In this document: piece by piece, positions 1-5,238 of the stretch
Numbering within the stretch: position 1 is the stretch's first letter
Layout of the letters: every line of letters begins with the position of its first letter
Assembly (NCBI GenBank): GCA_015492115.1
Contig: WGFS01000226.1
Coordinates: 1-5,238 of the forward strand
Length of the DNA stretch: 5,238 bases
From: Aquificaceae bacterium
GTDB taxonomy: Bacteria; Aquificota; Aquificia; Aquificales; Aquificaceae
Direction: 5' to 3'
Notes under the pieces: model-generated
Seen by the model: only the letters and a program-made list of their open reading frames with translations
Told to the model about the DNA's origin: nothing
Database searches by the model: none
Position numbers and translations under genes: made by a program

Positions 1-375
1 ACGGAGAAGCTTGATTTTAAGTTCTTCTATGACAAAACTACCGACATGTTTGCCCACCCCAACGTCCTCGTCGTCCTGTCCCCCGGTCTTAAGGTTTCCG
101 GATACATGCTCGGTGTGAGGTACGATCCCGACAAGCTTTCTGTTATGATAGATAAAGCTAAGAGGGGGGAGGTGAACTTGAGCTGGGTGAAAGGGGTCTT
201 CCTCAAGTGCTTTAGGTTTGATCCAGCGACGGGAACCTACTTCTTTGACTGGTCTTTTGTAGCCATGGTCGTTGGCGGACTGATTCCAATAGCGGGTATG
301 GGTTACTATCTACTGGGAAAACCTTTACTTCTTAAGATAAGGAGGGTGAGATGGTATCCACATATGGAGCCTTAG
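1..375 (+). CDS. SCO1/SenC-family copper chaperone with C-terminal membrane anchor, 3' part only
   Basis: The reading frame is open from base 1 to the TAG at 373-375, so the first visible ATG (46) is internal and the gene starts before the window; 124 residues are visible. The segment HPNVLVVLSP followed by KVSGYMLGVRYDPDKL matches the end of the SCO thioredoxin-like fold. The histidine at visible residue 19, nine residues before the proline, is at the position of the conserved copper-binding His. The CxxxC copper motif would lie upstream and cannot be seen. After this comes CFRFDPATGTY and one hydrophobic helix (about residues 84-106) with a basic tail. This C-terminal extension occurs in a subgroup of SCO proteins encoded beside CuA oxidases. 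The likely role is copper delivery to, or thiol reduction at, the CuA site on the periplasmic face. The gene overlaps subunit II by 25 bases, which suggests translational coupling. The family call is made from remembered motifs only. Confidence 0.82.
   Translation, partial: TEKLDFKFFYDKTTDMFAHPNVLVVLSPGLKVSGYMLGVRYDPDKLSVMIDKAKRGEVNLSWVKGVFLKCFRFDPATGTYFFDWSFVAMVVGGLIPIAGMGYYLLGKPLLLKIRRVRWYPHMEP
339..346 (+). promoter_or_regulatory. Ribosome binding site of the CuA subunit gene
   Basis: AAGGAGGG lies four bases before the ATG at 351, inside the 3' end of the upstream SCO gene. It fixes this ATG as the start. The 12-mer AAGGAGGGTGAG recurs exactly at 888-899 before the subunit I gene. Confidence 0.8.
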
Positions 376-902
376 TATTCCTGGTCGGCGCGGTCGCTAT
401 GGTGGTCATAGCCGCCTTTGTCTCCTTCCAGAGCACGGAACCCGAGGACCCAAAGAGCGTTACTCAGAAGGTATACAGGGTGCGAAGCCTGTACTTCTTC
501 CTCCTTCTTTTTGTTCTCGTACTCGCTTATGGATTCACCCTTCCCAAGGCTCCCTACTTCAGGGACAGCTCTCCCGACGTAGTCGTTGATGTGGTTGGGA
601 AGATGTGGTTCTGGGAACTGAAGCCCGTGAAGGGGGCTGTTCTGGAGAATGGAGACCTTGTCCTCCCCGCAGGCAGGAAGGTGGAGTTCAGGGTAACCTC
701 AGCGGATGTGAACCACGGTTTCGGTATATACTCAACAGACGGATATATACTGACCCAGACTCAGGCTATGCCCGGTTATACCAATCACCTGATATACACC
801 TTCAAAAAGCCGGGGATCTACAGGGTCTTCTGTATGGAGTTCTGCGGAATAGGACACCACAACATGTTCGCCCGGATAGTGGTGCGCAAGGAGGGTGAGT
901 GA
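351..902 (+). CDS. Heme-copper oxidase/NO reductase subunit II with CuA site
   Basis: This 183-residue protein is the electron-entry subunit (coxB-type at family level), taking electrons from cytochrome c outside the membrane. Two hydrophobic helices (about 6-26 and 47-63) are followed by a cupredoxin domain. The CuA ligand set is complete and correctly spaced: H122, C161, E163 (backbone), C165, H169 and M172, in the segment CMEFCGIGHHNM. The aromatic stretch WFW at 86-88 matches the usual electron-entry tryptophan region. The protein is shorter than typical A-type subunit II and has no fused cytochrome c domain, but it has two helices, unlike the single-helix subunit II of Thermus ba3. The ATG at 351 is supported by a strong ribosome binding site. 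The stop TGA overlaps the subunit I start (TGATG). CuA is certain; whether the enzyme reduces O2 or NO depends on subunit I. Confidence 0.95.
   Translation: MVSTYGALVFLVGAVAMVVIAAFVSFQSTEPEDPKSVTQKVYRVRSLYFFLLLFVLVLAYGFTLPKAPYFRDSSPDVVVDVVGKMWFWELKPVKGAVLENGDLVLPAGRKVEFRVTSADVNHGFGIYSTDGYILTQTQAMPGYTNHLIYTFKKPGIYRVFCMEFCGIGHHNMFARIVVRKEGE
888..895 (+). promoter_or_regulatory. Ribosome binding site that decides the subunit I start
   Basis: AAGGAGGG ends six bases before the ATG at 902 but only three bases before an in-frame GTG at 899. The spacing favours the ATG, which overlaps the upstream TGA as TGATG. Confidence 0.7.
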
Positions 903-2326
903 TGAAGAGGTTCAGCATAACCCCTTTTGCGGTGATACTCCCTCTCGTCTTTATCGTCCTGATACTCCTCGGACTCACCATGAGGGCAAACCAGGGCGAG
1001 CTTATTCAGGTTGATCCTCAGCTCTTTTACGCCATAATGACCCTTCACGGTCTGGGTATGGCTGGAACCGCAGCGGTTGGCGGTCTCACTGCCCTCGCTT
1101 ACCTGCTCCTCAGATACGTTAACCTCAATACAAAGCTCGTTTACTTCCTTCTCTTCTCTTACCTGATAACGGTCGTGGGACTGATAAGCGCTACCCTCTT
1201 GGGACACTTCGGTCCCGGATGGTACGTCCTCTATCCCCTGCCCTTCAAACCCATGGGCGTCTGGCCCAACTGGAGCATAGGTCTCGCCATAGTGTCCCTC
1301 ATAGTCCTGGGGGTCGCCATCCTGCTCATACAGCTGGAGTTCTTCAGAGCCTGCGTCGCAAGGTATGGACTCAAGAATTCCCTCGGCTGGCAGTTCTTCA
1401 CCGGAAGCGGTGAGTACGTTCCTCCGCTCGTCATAATAACTGTGGACGCCGTGGTCCTGCCAGGTGTGATCACCACGCTGGTGGGTGCTGCTCTGCTTAT
1501 GCTCTACTTTGTCAAGTGGCTCAACCCCTCCACCGAACTTGACCCTCTGCTCATAAAGAACATGATATTCATCTGGGGGCACACCCTCGTCAACATAACC
1601 ATGTATATGGGCGTGGCGGTCGTTTACGAGCTATTCCCCGAGTTCTCAGGCAGACCATGGAAGAGCAACAAGTTCGTAGCCCTTGCATGGAACGCGACCT
1701 TCTTCATAGTTCTTCTTGCGGTCTTCCACCACCTTTACATGGACTTCGTTCAGCCACTGCCTCTGCACATAACGGGTCAGACCTTCTCATACCTTGCAGC
1801 GGTTCCCTCCACAGTTGTAACGGTAACGGGCTTCATTAGTCAGGTTTACAAGTCCGGCATGAGGTGGTCCTTCGTTCCCCTCTCCTTCTTTCTCGGGATA
1901 CTGGGCTGGCTGATAGGGGGTTACGCAGCGGTCATAGACTCCACCATAGTTGTTAACAACCAGTTCCACAACACCCTATGGGTTCCCGCCCACTTCCACA
2001 CTTACTTCCTGATAGGTTTTTACCTGATACTCTGGGGCTTCCTCTTCTATGCCATGGGTTCTAAAAGGGAAAGCCTCGCCAAGCTGGGTCTCGCATCCTA
2101 CGTGCTGGGAGGCGTAGGCTTTCTATCCATGTTTTACGTAGGAGGTGCCTTCGGAGTTCCGAGGAGGTATGCGGAGTACAGCATGATACCCGTAGAATCC
2201 CTCTCCCACCTTGCTCAGATCCTACCCAAGATAGCTGTTGTATTTATACCCTACGTTCTCGTAGGCTTCCTGCTGATCTTCATCTCTATCCTTGGAGGGT
2301 CGGGAAGGGAAGTGCAAAGGGTGTAA
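902..2326 (+). CDS. Heme-copper oxidase superfamily catalytic subunit I, B(ba3)-like, lacking the active-site tyrosine; probable CuA-dependent nitric oxide reductase
   Basis: This is a 474-residue integral membrane protein with about 12 helices (a GTG three bases upstream would add one residue). All six ligands are visible: H49 (helix II, HGLGM) and H366 for the low-spin heme; H364 for the active-site heme (VPAHFH, helix X); H227 (helix VI) and H276/H277 (helix VII) for CuB. H356 in HNT, just before helix X, and the PRRY segment (R421/R422) that normally contacts heme propionates are also present. Helix VI reads WGHTLVN and aligns without gaps to the ba3 segment GHPIVY, placing N231 where the His-cross-linked Tyr should be. 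Helix VII has valine (V270) where cbb3 oxidases place their substitute Tyr. NO reductases of this superfamily lack the Tyr, so NO reduction to N2O is favoured over O2 reduction. That is inference: automated annotation would probably say cytochrome c oxidase subunit I (coxA). The next gene starts inside the stop codon (TAATG). Confidence 0.9.
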   Translation: MKRFSITPFAVILPLVFIVLILLGLTMRANQGELIQVDPQLFYAIMTLHGLGMAGTAAVGGLTALAYLLLRYVNLNTKLVYFLLFSYLITVVGLISATLLGHFGPGWYVLYPLPFKPMGVWPNWSIGLAIVSLIVLGVAILLIQLEFFRACVARYGLKNSLGWQFFTGSGEYVPPLVIITVDAVVLPGVITTLVGAALLMLYFVKWLNPSTELDPLLIKNMIFIWGHTLVNITMYMGVAVVYELFPEFSGRPWKSNKFVALAWNATFFIVLLAVFHHLYMDFVQPLPLHITGQTFSYLAAVPSTVVTVTGFISQVYKSGMRWSFVPLSFFLGILGWLIGGYAAVIDSTIVVNNQFHNTLWVPAHFHTYFLIGFYLILWGFLFYAMGSKRESLAKLGLASYVLGGVGFLSMFYVGGAFGVPRRYAEYSMIPVESLSHLAQILPKIAVVFIPYVLVGFLLIFISILGGSGREVQRV

Positions 2327-2907
2327 TGTTGGGCTGGCTCCTCCCGGCTTCCCTCCTTCTCGCTTACCTCTCCTTCCTGTGGTGGTACACCTCCGGCTTC
2401 TCCGCCTTCACGATGTTCTCCCGCGTTCTCTCCGAGGCGGGCAGTCCTCCCTATCCGGTTCCGGAGCTTCATCTCTCCTGCCACAACGGTGCGGTTCTTG
2501 ATATAAGGAAGGCGGGATCAAAGCCCGTGCTCCTTAACTTCATCTACCTAAACTGCATCTACGGCTGTCCTATAAGTCTCGCTAAGATGTACAGGTTAGG
2601 CAAGGACTTTGAGAACCTCCTCCTCGTGAGCGTGTCCGTTGACCCTGAGAGGGACAGCTTGGAGGATCTTAAGAAGAGGTGGTCAGCGCTCGGCGGGTTT
2701 AACAACTGGCTCTTCTGCAGACCCACAGACAGAGACTGGCGTGATAGGGTGAGAAGGATGGGGGTATGGGTTTATAAAAGGAAGGACGGACTTATAAATC
2801 ACACCCTTGACTTATTTCTCATCAGGGAGGGCAGGGTTATAGAGACCTTTCCTCCCGAGGAGAGGGTGAGCGAAATTAAGATATTCTTAGAGGAGGTTGA
2901 GAGATGA
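2326..2907 (+). CDS. SCO1/SenC/PrrC-type copper chaperone, complete
   Basis: The 193-residue protein has one N-terminal hydrophobic anchor (about residues 2-20) and then a thioredoxin-like SCO domain facing the periplasm. The copper site is complete: C77 and C81 in NCIYGC (CxxxC) and H159 in NHTLDLFLI. SVSVDPERD at 102-110 is the typical SCO strand-loop. Extra cysteines are present at 52 and 131. The expected role is CuA (and perhaps CuB) assembly for the oxidase-type enzyme encoded just upstream. The ATG shares its A with the subunit I stop; the weak AAAGGG at 2316-2321 suggests reliance on translational coupling. It differs in architecture from the SCO protein at 1-375, which has its anchor at the C-terminus, so it is not a simple duplicate. 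Confidence 0.93.
   Translation: MLGWLLPASLLLAYLSFLWWYTSGFSAFTMFSRVLSEAGSPPYPVPELHLSCHNGAVLDIRKAGSKPVLLNFIYLNCIYGCPISLAKMYRLGKDFENLLLVSVSVDPERDSLEDLKKRWSALGGFNNWLFCRPTDRDWRDRVRRMGVWVYKRKDGLINHTLDLFLIREGRVIETFPPEERVSEIKIFLEEVER
2891..2896 (+). promoter_or_regulatory. Ribosome binding site of the SDR gene
   Basis: AGGAGG lies seven bases before the ATG at 2904, within the end of the SCO gene. It supports this start and coupled translation through the ATGA overlap. Confidence 0.7.
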
Positions 2908-3590
2908 GACTCTTCATCACGGGTGTTGAGTCGGGGATAGGTAGAGCTCTCGTGGAAGAAGCCCTGAGGAGAGGGTATGAGGTGCTTGCTCTCGGTCTCT
3001 CCCTGCCAGAGGATCTCAGGGGCATAAAGTTTGAGGAGTGCAACCTCCTTGACATGGAGAGGATATACGGTAAGGTTGAGAGGCTCGTTGAGGGTGTGGA
3101 GGAGATAGACCTCGTGATCCTGAACGCGGGTGTTCTCGGTAGGATAGGTCTGATGAAGGATACACCTCTGAGGGTCGTTAGGGAGGTGATGGACGTGAAC
3201 GTCTGGGCTAACAAGGTGATAATAGATGCTCTCCTTGATCTCGGGGTAAAGCTCGGGATGGTGGTAGGGATGTCCTCCGGTGCGTCCCTCAGCTGTGACA
3301 AGGGCTGGAACGTCTATGCCATATCCAAGGCCGGTCTCAACTGTCTGCTCAAAACCTACGCCAACGAGATGCCCGAGACTCACTTCATCTCCTTCTCCCC
3401 CGGGCTTGTGAAGACCCCCATGCTGGACGCCATACTCGCAGGAGGTGAGGAGCTGTACCCGGCTGTGAAGAAGGTCAAGGAAGCCCCAAAGATGGAGGCG
3501 GGGGAGCTTGCCAGGAGGATGTTTGAGCTACTGTCAAAGCTCAAGGACTTCCCGAGCGGTTCCTACGTTGATATAAAAGAGGTTCTATGA
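2904..3590 (+). CDS. Classical short-chain dehydrogenase/reductase (SDR), substrate unknown
   Basis: The 228-residue soluble protein has a Rossmann fold. Visible motifs are the nucleotide-binding TGVESGIG (6-13), NAG (74-76), the structural N99, the catalytic serine in MSSGA (S124/S125), Y138 and K142 in YAISK, and the PG of SPGLVKTPM (166-167). The full Asn-Ser-Tyr-Lys set is therefore present and the enzyme should be active with NAD(H) or NADP(H); cofactor preference is not clear from the loop after the second strand. The KGW just before the catalytic Tyr (133-135) recalls the sepiapterin/benzil-reductase-like subgroup, which is a weak hint. There is no signal peptide, so it is cytoplasmic. 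It overlaps its neighbours by ATGA at both ends, so it is a true operon member although an SDR has no known task in oxidase or NO-reductase assembly. Confidence 0.92.
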   Translation: MRLFITGVESGIGRALVEEALRRGYEVLALGLSLPEDLRGIKFEECNLLDMERIYGKVERLVEGVEEIDLVILNAGVLGRIGLMKDTPLRVVREVMDVNVWANKVIIDALLDLGVKLGMVVGMSSGASLSCDKGWNVYAISKAGLNCLLKTYANEMPETHFISFSPGLVKTPMLDAILAGGEELYPAVKKVKEAPKMEAGELARRMFELLSKLKDFPSGSYVDIKEVL

Positions 3591-4162
3591 ACATTCCCTT
3601 ACTCCTCATAGCCATCCTCTTCATCCTGACCTCCGTGCCCCCGACCGACCCTCTCCTTGACGGGAGTATGGTGGGGAAGGCTGTTCTCCAGCAGTTCCTT
3701 CACATAGGTCTTGGTCTGCTTTTAGGCAGATACTGGAAGAGGTTTTACTTCAAAAAGGGCTACCAGAGGGCGTCAGGTCTTATAACCTTCACCTTCCTGA
3801 TCGTCTTCTGGTCTATTCCGATCAGCGTTGATCTCTCGGAGGTTCACGAATGGATGGATCAGCTCTACCACGTCTCCATGCTCCTGGGAGGATTTCTCCT
3901 TCATAGAAGTTTTAAGGGGCTTCCCGACGTGTTCAGGGGAGCCTATGGACTGCTCTTTTCCTCCATGCTCATCTCAACAGGTTACGTTTACAAGACCAAG
4001 TCGGTTCTTCTCTGCTCCACCTACTCCCTTGAAGACCAACACACCTACGGCAGGGTGGTTCTCTTCTTCGGAGGTATCCTTTACGTTGCAACGGTTCTCT
4101 GGATAATCTTCAAACTGGGAAGGAGGGGGGAGGGGCGGGATGGACGCCCCCTCTCTCCTTAG
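3587..4162 (+). CDS. Unrecognised membrane protein with about six helices, last gene of the respiratory operon
   Basis: I cannot assign this 191-residue protein with certainty. Hydrophobic segments lie at about 3-17, 29-48, 63-80, 92-107, 116-134 and 156-176. Histidines at 39, 87, 94, 106 and 152, several near membrane segments, could bind heme or a metal. A notable stretch is LLCSTYSLEDQHTYG (141-155), with C143, D150 and Q151. Small membrane proteins of unknown function are reported after senC in sNOR clusters (orf1), and this could be the equivalent, but I cannot verify homology. The ATG overlaps the SDR stop (ATGA), with a modest AAAGAGG at 3576-3582. The last residues (GRRGEGRDGRPLSP) are charged and are encoded by the inverted repeat that spans the convergent gene ends. 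An assembly or accessory role for the enzyme is inferred from position only. Confidence 0.85.
   Translation: MNIPLLLIAILFILTSVPPTDPLLDGSMVGKAVLQQFLHIGLGLLLGRYWKRFYFKKGYQRASGLITFTFLIVFWSIPISVDLSEVHEWMDQLYHVSMLLGGFLLHRSFKGLPDVFRGAYGLLFSSMLISTGYVYKTKSVLLCSTYSLEDQHTYGRVVLFFGGILYVATVLWIIFKLGRRGEGRDGRPLSP
4120..4160. terminator. GC-rich inverted repeat at the convergent gene ends, possible bidirectional terminator
   Basis: AAGGAG (4120-4125) pairs with CTCCTT (4155-4160), and GGGGCG (4132-4137) pairs with CGCCCC (4145-4150). The loop is the seven bases GGATGGA and the middle of the stem is imperfect (six purines against CTCT). The repeat lies within the end of the membrane protein gene and directly after the narK stop. 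There is no adjacent T-run on either strand; the nearest, TTTTT at 4180-4184, is about 20 bases past the stem on the + strand. Intrinsic termination is therefore unproven. Confidence 0.45.
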
Positions 4163-5238
4163 TGGAGCTGGTGCCCGTACTTTTTCATCAGGAGGATAGA
4201 TATGCCTATGCAGACTATGGCGAGGAGGACATAGACTATGAACCCGTAGGCATAACCTTCTTTTCCAAAGACATCTACGAAGGTTCCGAGTATGGGAGGT
4301 ATAACGAAGCCTCCAAAGGCTCCAAGTCCTCCTACCCAACCGCTGGCTCCTCCAACAGCCTTGTGCACGTACTTGGCGACGAGTTTAAAAACAGCTGCGT
4401 TTCCTATACCCATACCTGCGCCTATCAGTATGGAACCTATAAGGGAGGGATAAAAGCTCCTTGAGAGGACGAGGACACCTGCACCCACGAGCACGAGGGC
4501 AAAGCTCATTATGGCTACCTTCTCACCCCCGTACTTATCGCTGATGTGTCCTCCGTAAACCCTGATAAAGGATGCGAGCAGGGAGAAGGCTACCGCGGTC
4601 AGCATACCTGCGGTTTTCAGGTTAAAGTCGTAGAACAGTCCCCAGTAGGCTGGGAACCACGTTGTAAGTGCAAGAAAGCCACCGAAAGAGGTGAAGTACA
4701 GGAACACGAGAGCCCAGGTGCTCGGTATCTTGGCGGACACCTTCAGAGCCTCTATGAGGCTACCGGAAGGGATCAGCTCCTGACCGAGAGCCTTTGCAAC
4801 CTTCTCCGCCTCGTCCTTCGGCACACCCTTGCTTATGAGCTGGAAGTAGTAAGCATCGTGGGCTATGGCGGCGTAAACCGCTGTTCCGATCAGGAGGAAG
4901 GCGAACCACACCGAGTAAGCTGTTGTCAGACCCCATGCCGCTATAGCGGTGGGGAGGAGGAAGGTGAACCAGCCGGGCGCCGTGTTTCCAAGCCCTGCGT
5001 AAGTCCCCAGAGCCCACCCCTGTTTATTTCTGGGGAACCAGTAGGAGGTCTGCGGTATCCCAACCGAGAAGGTAGCGACCCCACATCCAGAGAGGAGCCC
5101 CAGGATGAATATCACGGGGTAAAGCTTCATGGTCAGCTTATCAGGGTAGTACATGTACAGGATCGCAGAGAGACCAGCCATACCTATGCAGGTGAGGATC
5201 AGAAGTGTCAGCATGGGCTTTTTACCGCCCACCTTATC
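4159..5238 (-). CDS. narK: NarK-type nitrate/nitrite transporter (MFS), 5' end cut off by the window edge
   Basis: The frame is open to the edge, giving 359 residues. It begins DKVGGKK, which is MFS motif A in the loop between helices 2 and 3, so helices 1-2 lie beyond the window and the GTG at 5232 is the valine of that motif, not a start. NarK-family signatures are visible: AGLGNTAPG (about residues 81-89, helix 5) and GGASGWVGGLGAFGGF (about 296-311, helix 11). R226, just before the second motif A (GGHISDKYGG), is at the position of the substrate-binding Arg of helix 8; its helix 2 partner is out of view. A cytoplasmic loop of about 45 residues separates the two halves. The protein moves nitrate and/or nitrite across the inner membrane; uniport, symport or antiport cannot be told apart here. 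It converges on the + strand operon with a 4-base overlap of stop codons. Confidence 0.92.
   Translation of the reverse strand, partial: DKVGGKKPMLTLLILTCIGMAGLSAILYMYYPDKLTMKLYPVIFILGLLSGCGVATFSVGIPQTSYWFPRNKQGWALGTYAGLGNTAPGWFTFLLPTAIAAWGLTTAYSVWFAFLLIGTAVYAAIAHDAYYFQLISKGVPKDEAEKVAKALGQELIPSGSLIEALKVSAKIPSTWALVFLYFTSFGGFLALTTWFPAYWGLFYDFNLKTAGMLTAVAFSLLASFIRVYGGHISDKYGGEKVAIMSFALVLVGAGVLVLSRSFYPSLIGSILIGAGMGIGNAAVFKLVAKYVHKAVGGASGWVGGLGAFGGFVIPPILGTFVDVFGKEGYAYGFIVYVLLAIVCIGISILLMKKYGHQLH

Noticed and set aside
46..48. ATG at 46 as the start of the first gene
   Set aside because: The frame is open back to base 1 with SCO-like sequence, the ATG lies three residues before the conserved His, and no ribosome binding site precedes it.
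888..899. Exact 12-base repeat shared with 339-350, considered as an operator or mobile repeat
   Set aside because: Both copies sit directly before start codons and are extended Shine-Dalgarno sequences encoding the ends of upstream genes; no further repeat structure surrounds them.
899..901. GTG at 899 as the subunit I start
   Set aside because: It sits only three bases after the AAGGAGGG site. The ATG at 902 has better spacing and the common TGATG overlap; the difference is one residue.
818..1582. Long open frame (254 codons) on the - strand opposite subunit I
   Set aside because: It lies wholly opposite the well-supported subunit II/subunit I genes. Its product is rich in charged residues and His with no recognisable domain, as expected for an antisense shadow of codon bias in a membrane protein gene.
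2799..3383. Open frame of 194 codons on the - strand opposite SCO and SDR
   Set aside because: It is antisense to two genes with complete catalytic motifs; no ribosome binding site or domain supports it.
4162..4464. Small + strand open frame after the operon
   Set aside because: It is the complement of the narK 3' end, lacks a ribosome binding site and gives a low-complexity acidic/aromatic product.
5230..5232. GTG as the narK start codon
   Set aside because: This GTG is the valine inside DKVGGKK, the conserved MFS motif A after helix 2, so the gene must extend past the window edge.

Overview
The window is a compact respiratory gene block. It looks like a thermophilic, chemolithotroph-type bacterium, possibly a member of the Aquificae. 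That guess rests on heavy use of AGG/AGA for arginine and ATA for isoleucine, strong GGAGG ribosome binding sites, almost no intergenic DNA and short proteins. It is an inference only; no rRNA or other phylogenetic marker is present.

Layout. On the + strand, six genes run head to tail with overlapping stops and starts, so they almost certainly form one translationally coupled operon whose beginning lies upstream of base 1. They are: (1) the C-terminal part of an SCO1/SenC-like copper chaperone with a C-terminal membrane anchor (1-375); (2) a CuA-bearing subunit II of a heme-copper oxidase-type enzyme (351-902); (3) its catalytic subunit I (902-2326); (4) a second, complete SCO protein (2326-2907); (5) a classical short-chain dehydrogenase/reductase (2904-3590); (6) an unrecognised membrane protein with about six helices (3587-4162). 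On the - strand, a NarK-type nitrate/nitrite transporter (4159-5238) converges on the operon and runs off the right edge. The two convergent stop codons overlap by 4 bases, and a GC-rich inverted repeat sits exactly there.

How the genes work together. Subunit II would take electrons from a periplasmic cytochrome c through CuA and pass them to the low-spin heme and the heme/CuB centre of subunit I. The two SCO proteins would deliver copper to CuA (and possibly CuB) or keep the CuA cysteines reduced. The key observation is in subunit I. All six metal-ligand histidines are present and the protein resembles the B (ba3) family, but the helix VI tyrosine that O2 reductases need (H-x3-Y) is asparagine (N231), and helix VII offers no cbb3-type replacement. 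Loss of that tyrosine is a hallmark of the NO-reductase members of this superfamily. With a NarK-type transporter next door and a subunit II / subunit I / SenC order like that described for the sNOR clusters of ammonia oxidisers, the best hypothesis is a CuA-dependent nitric oxide reductase rather than a cytochrome c oxidase. The SDR and the membrane protein are the unexplained members of the cluster.

No RNA genes, CRISPR arrays, insertion sequences or recognisable promoters were seen. There is no gene-free stretch of any length.
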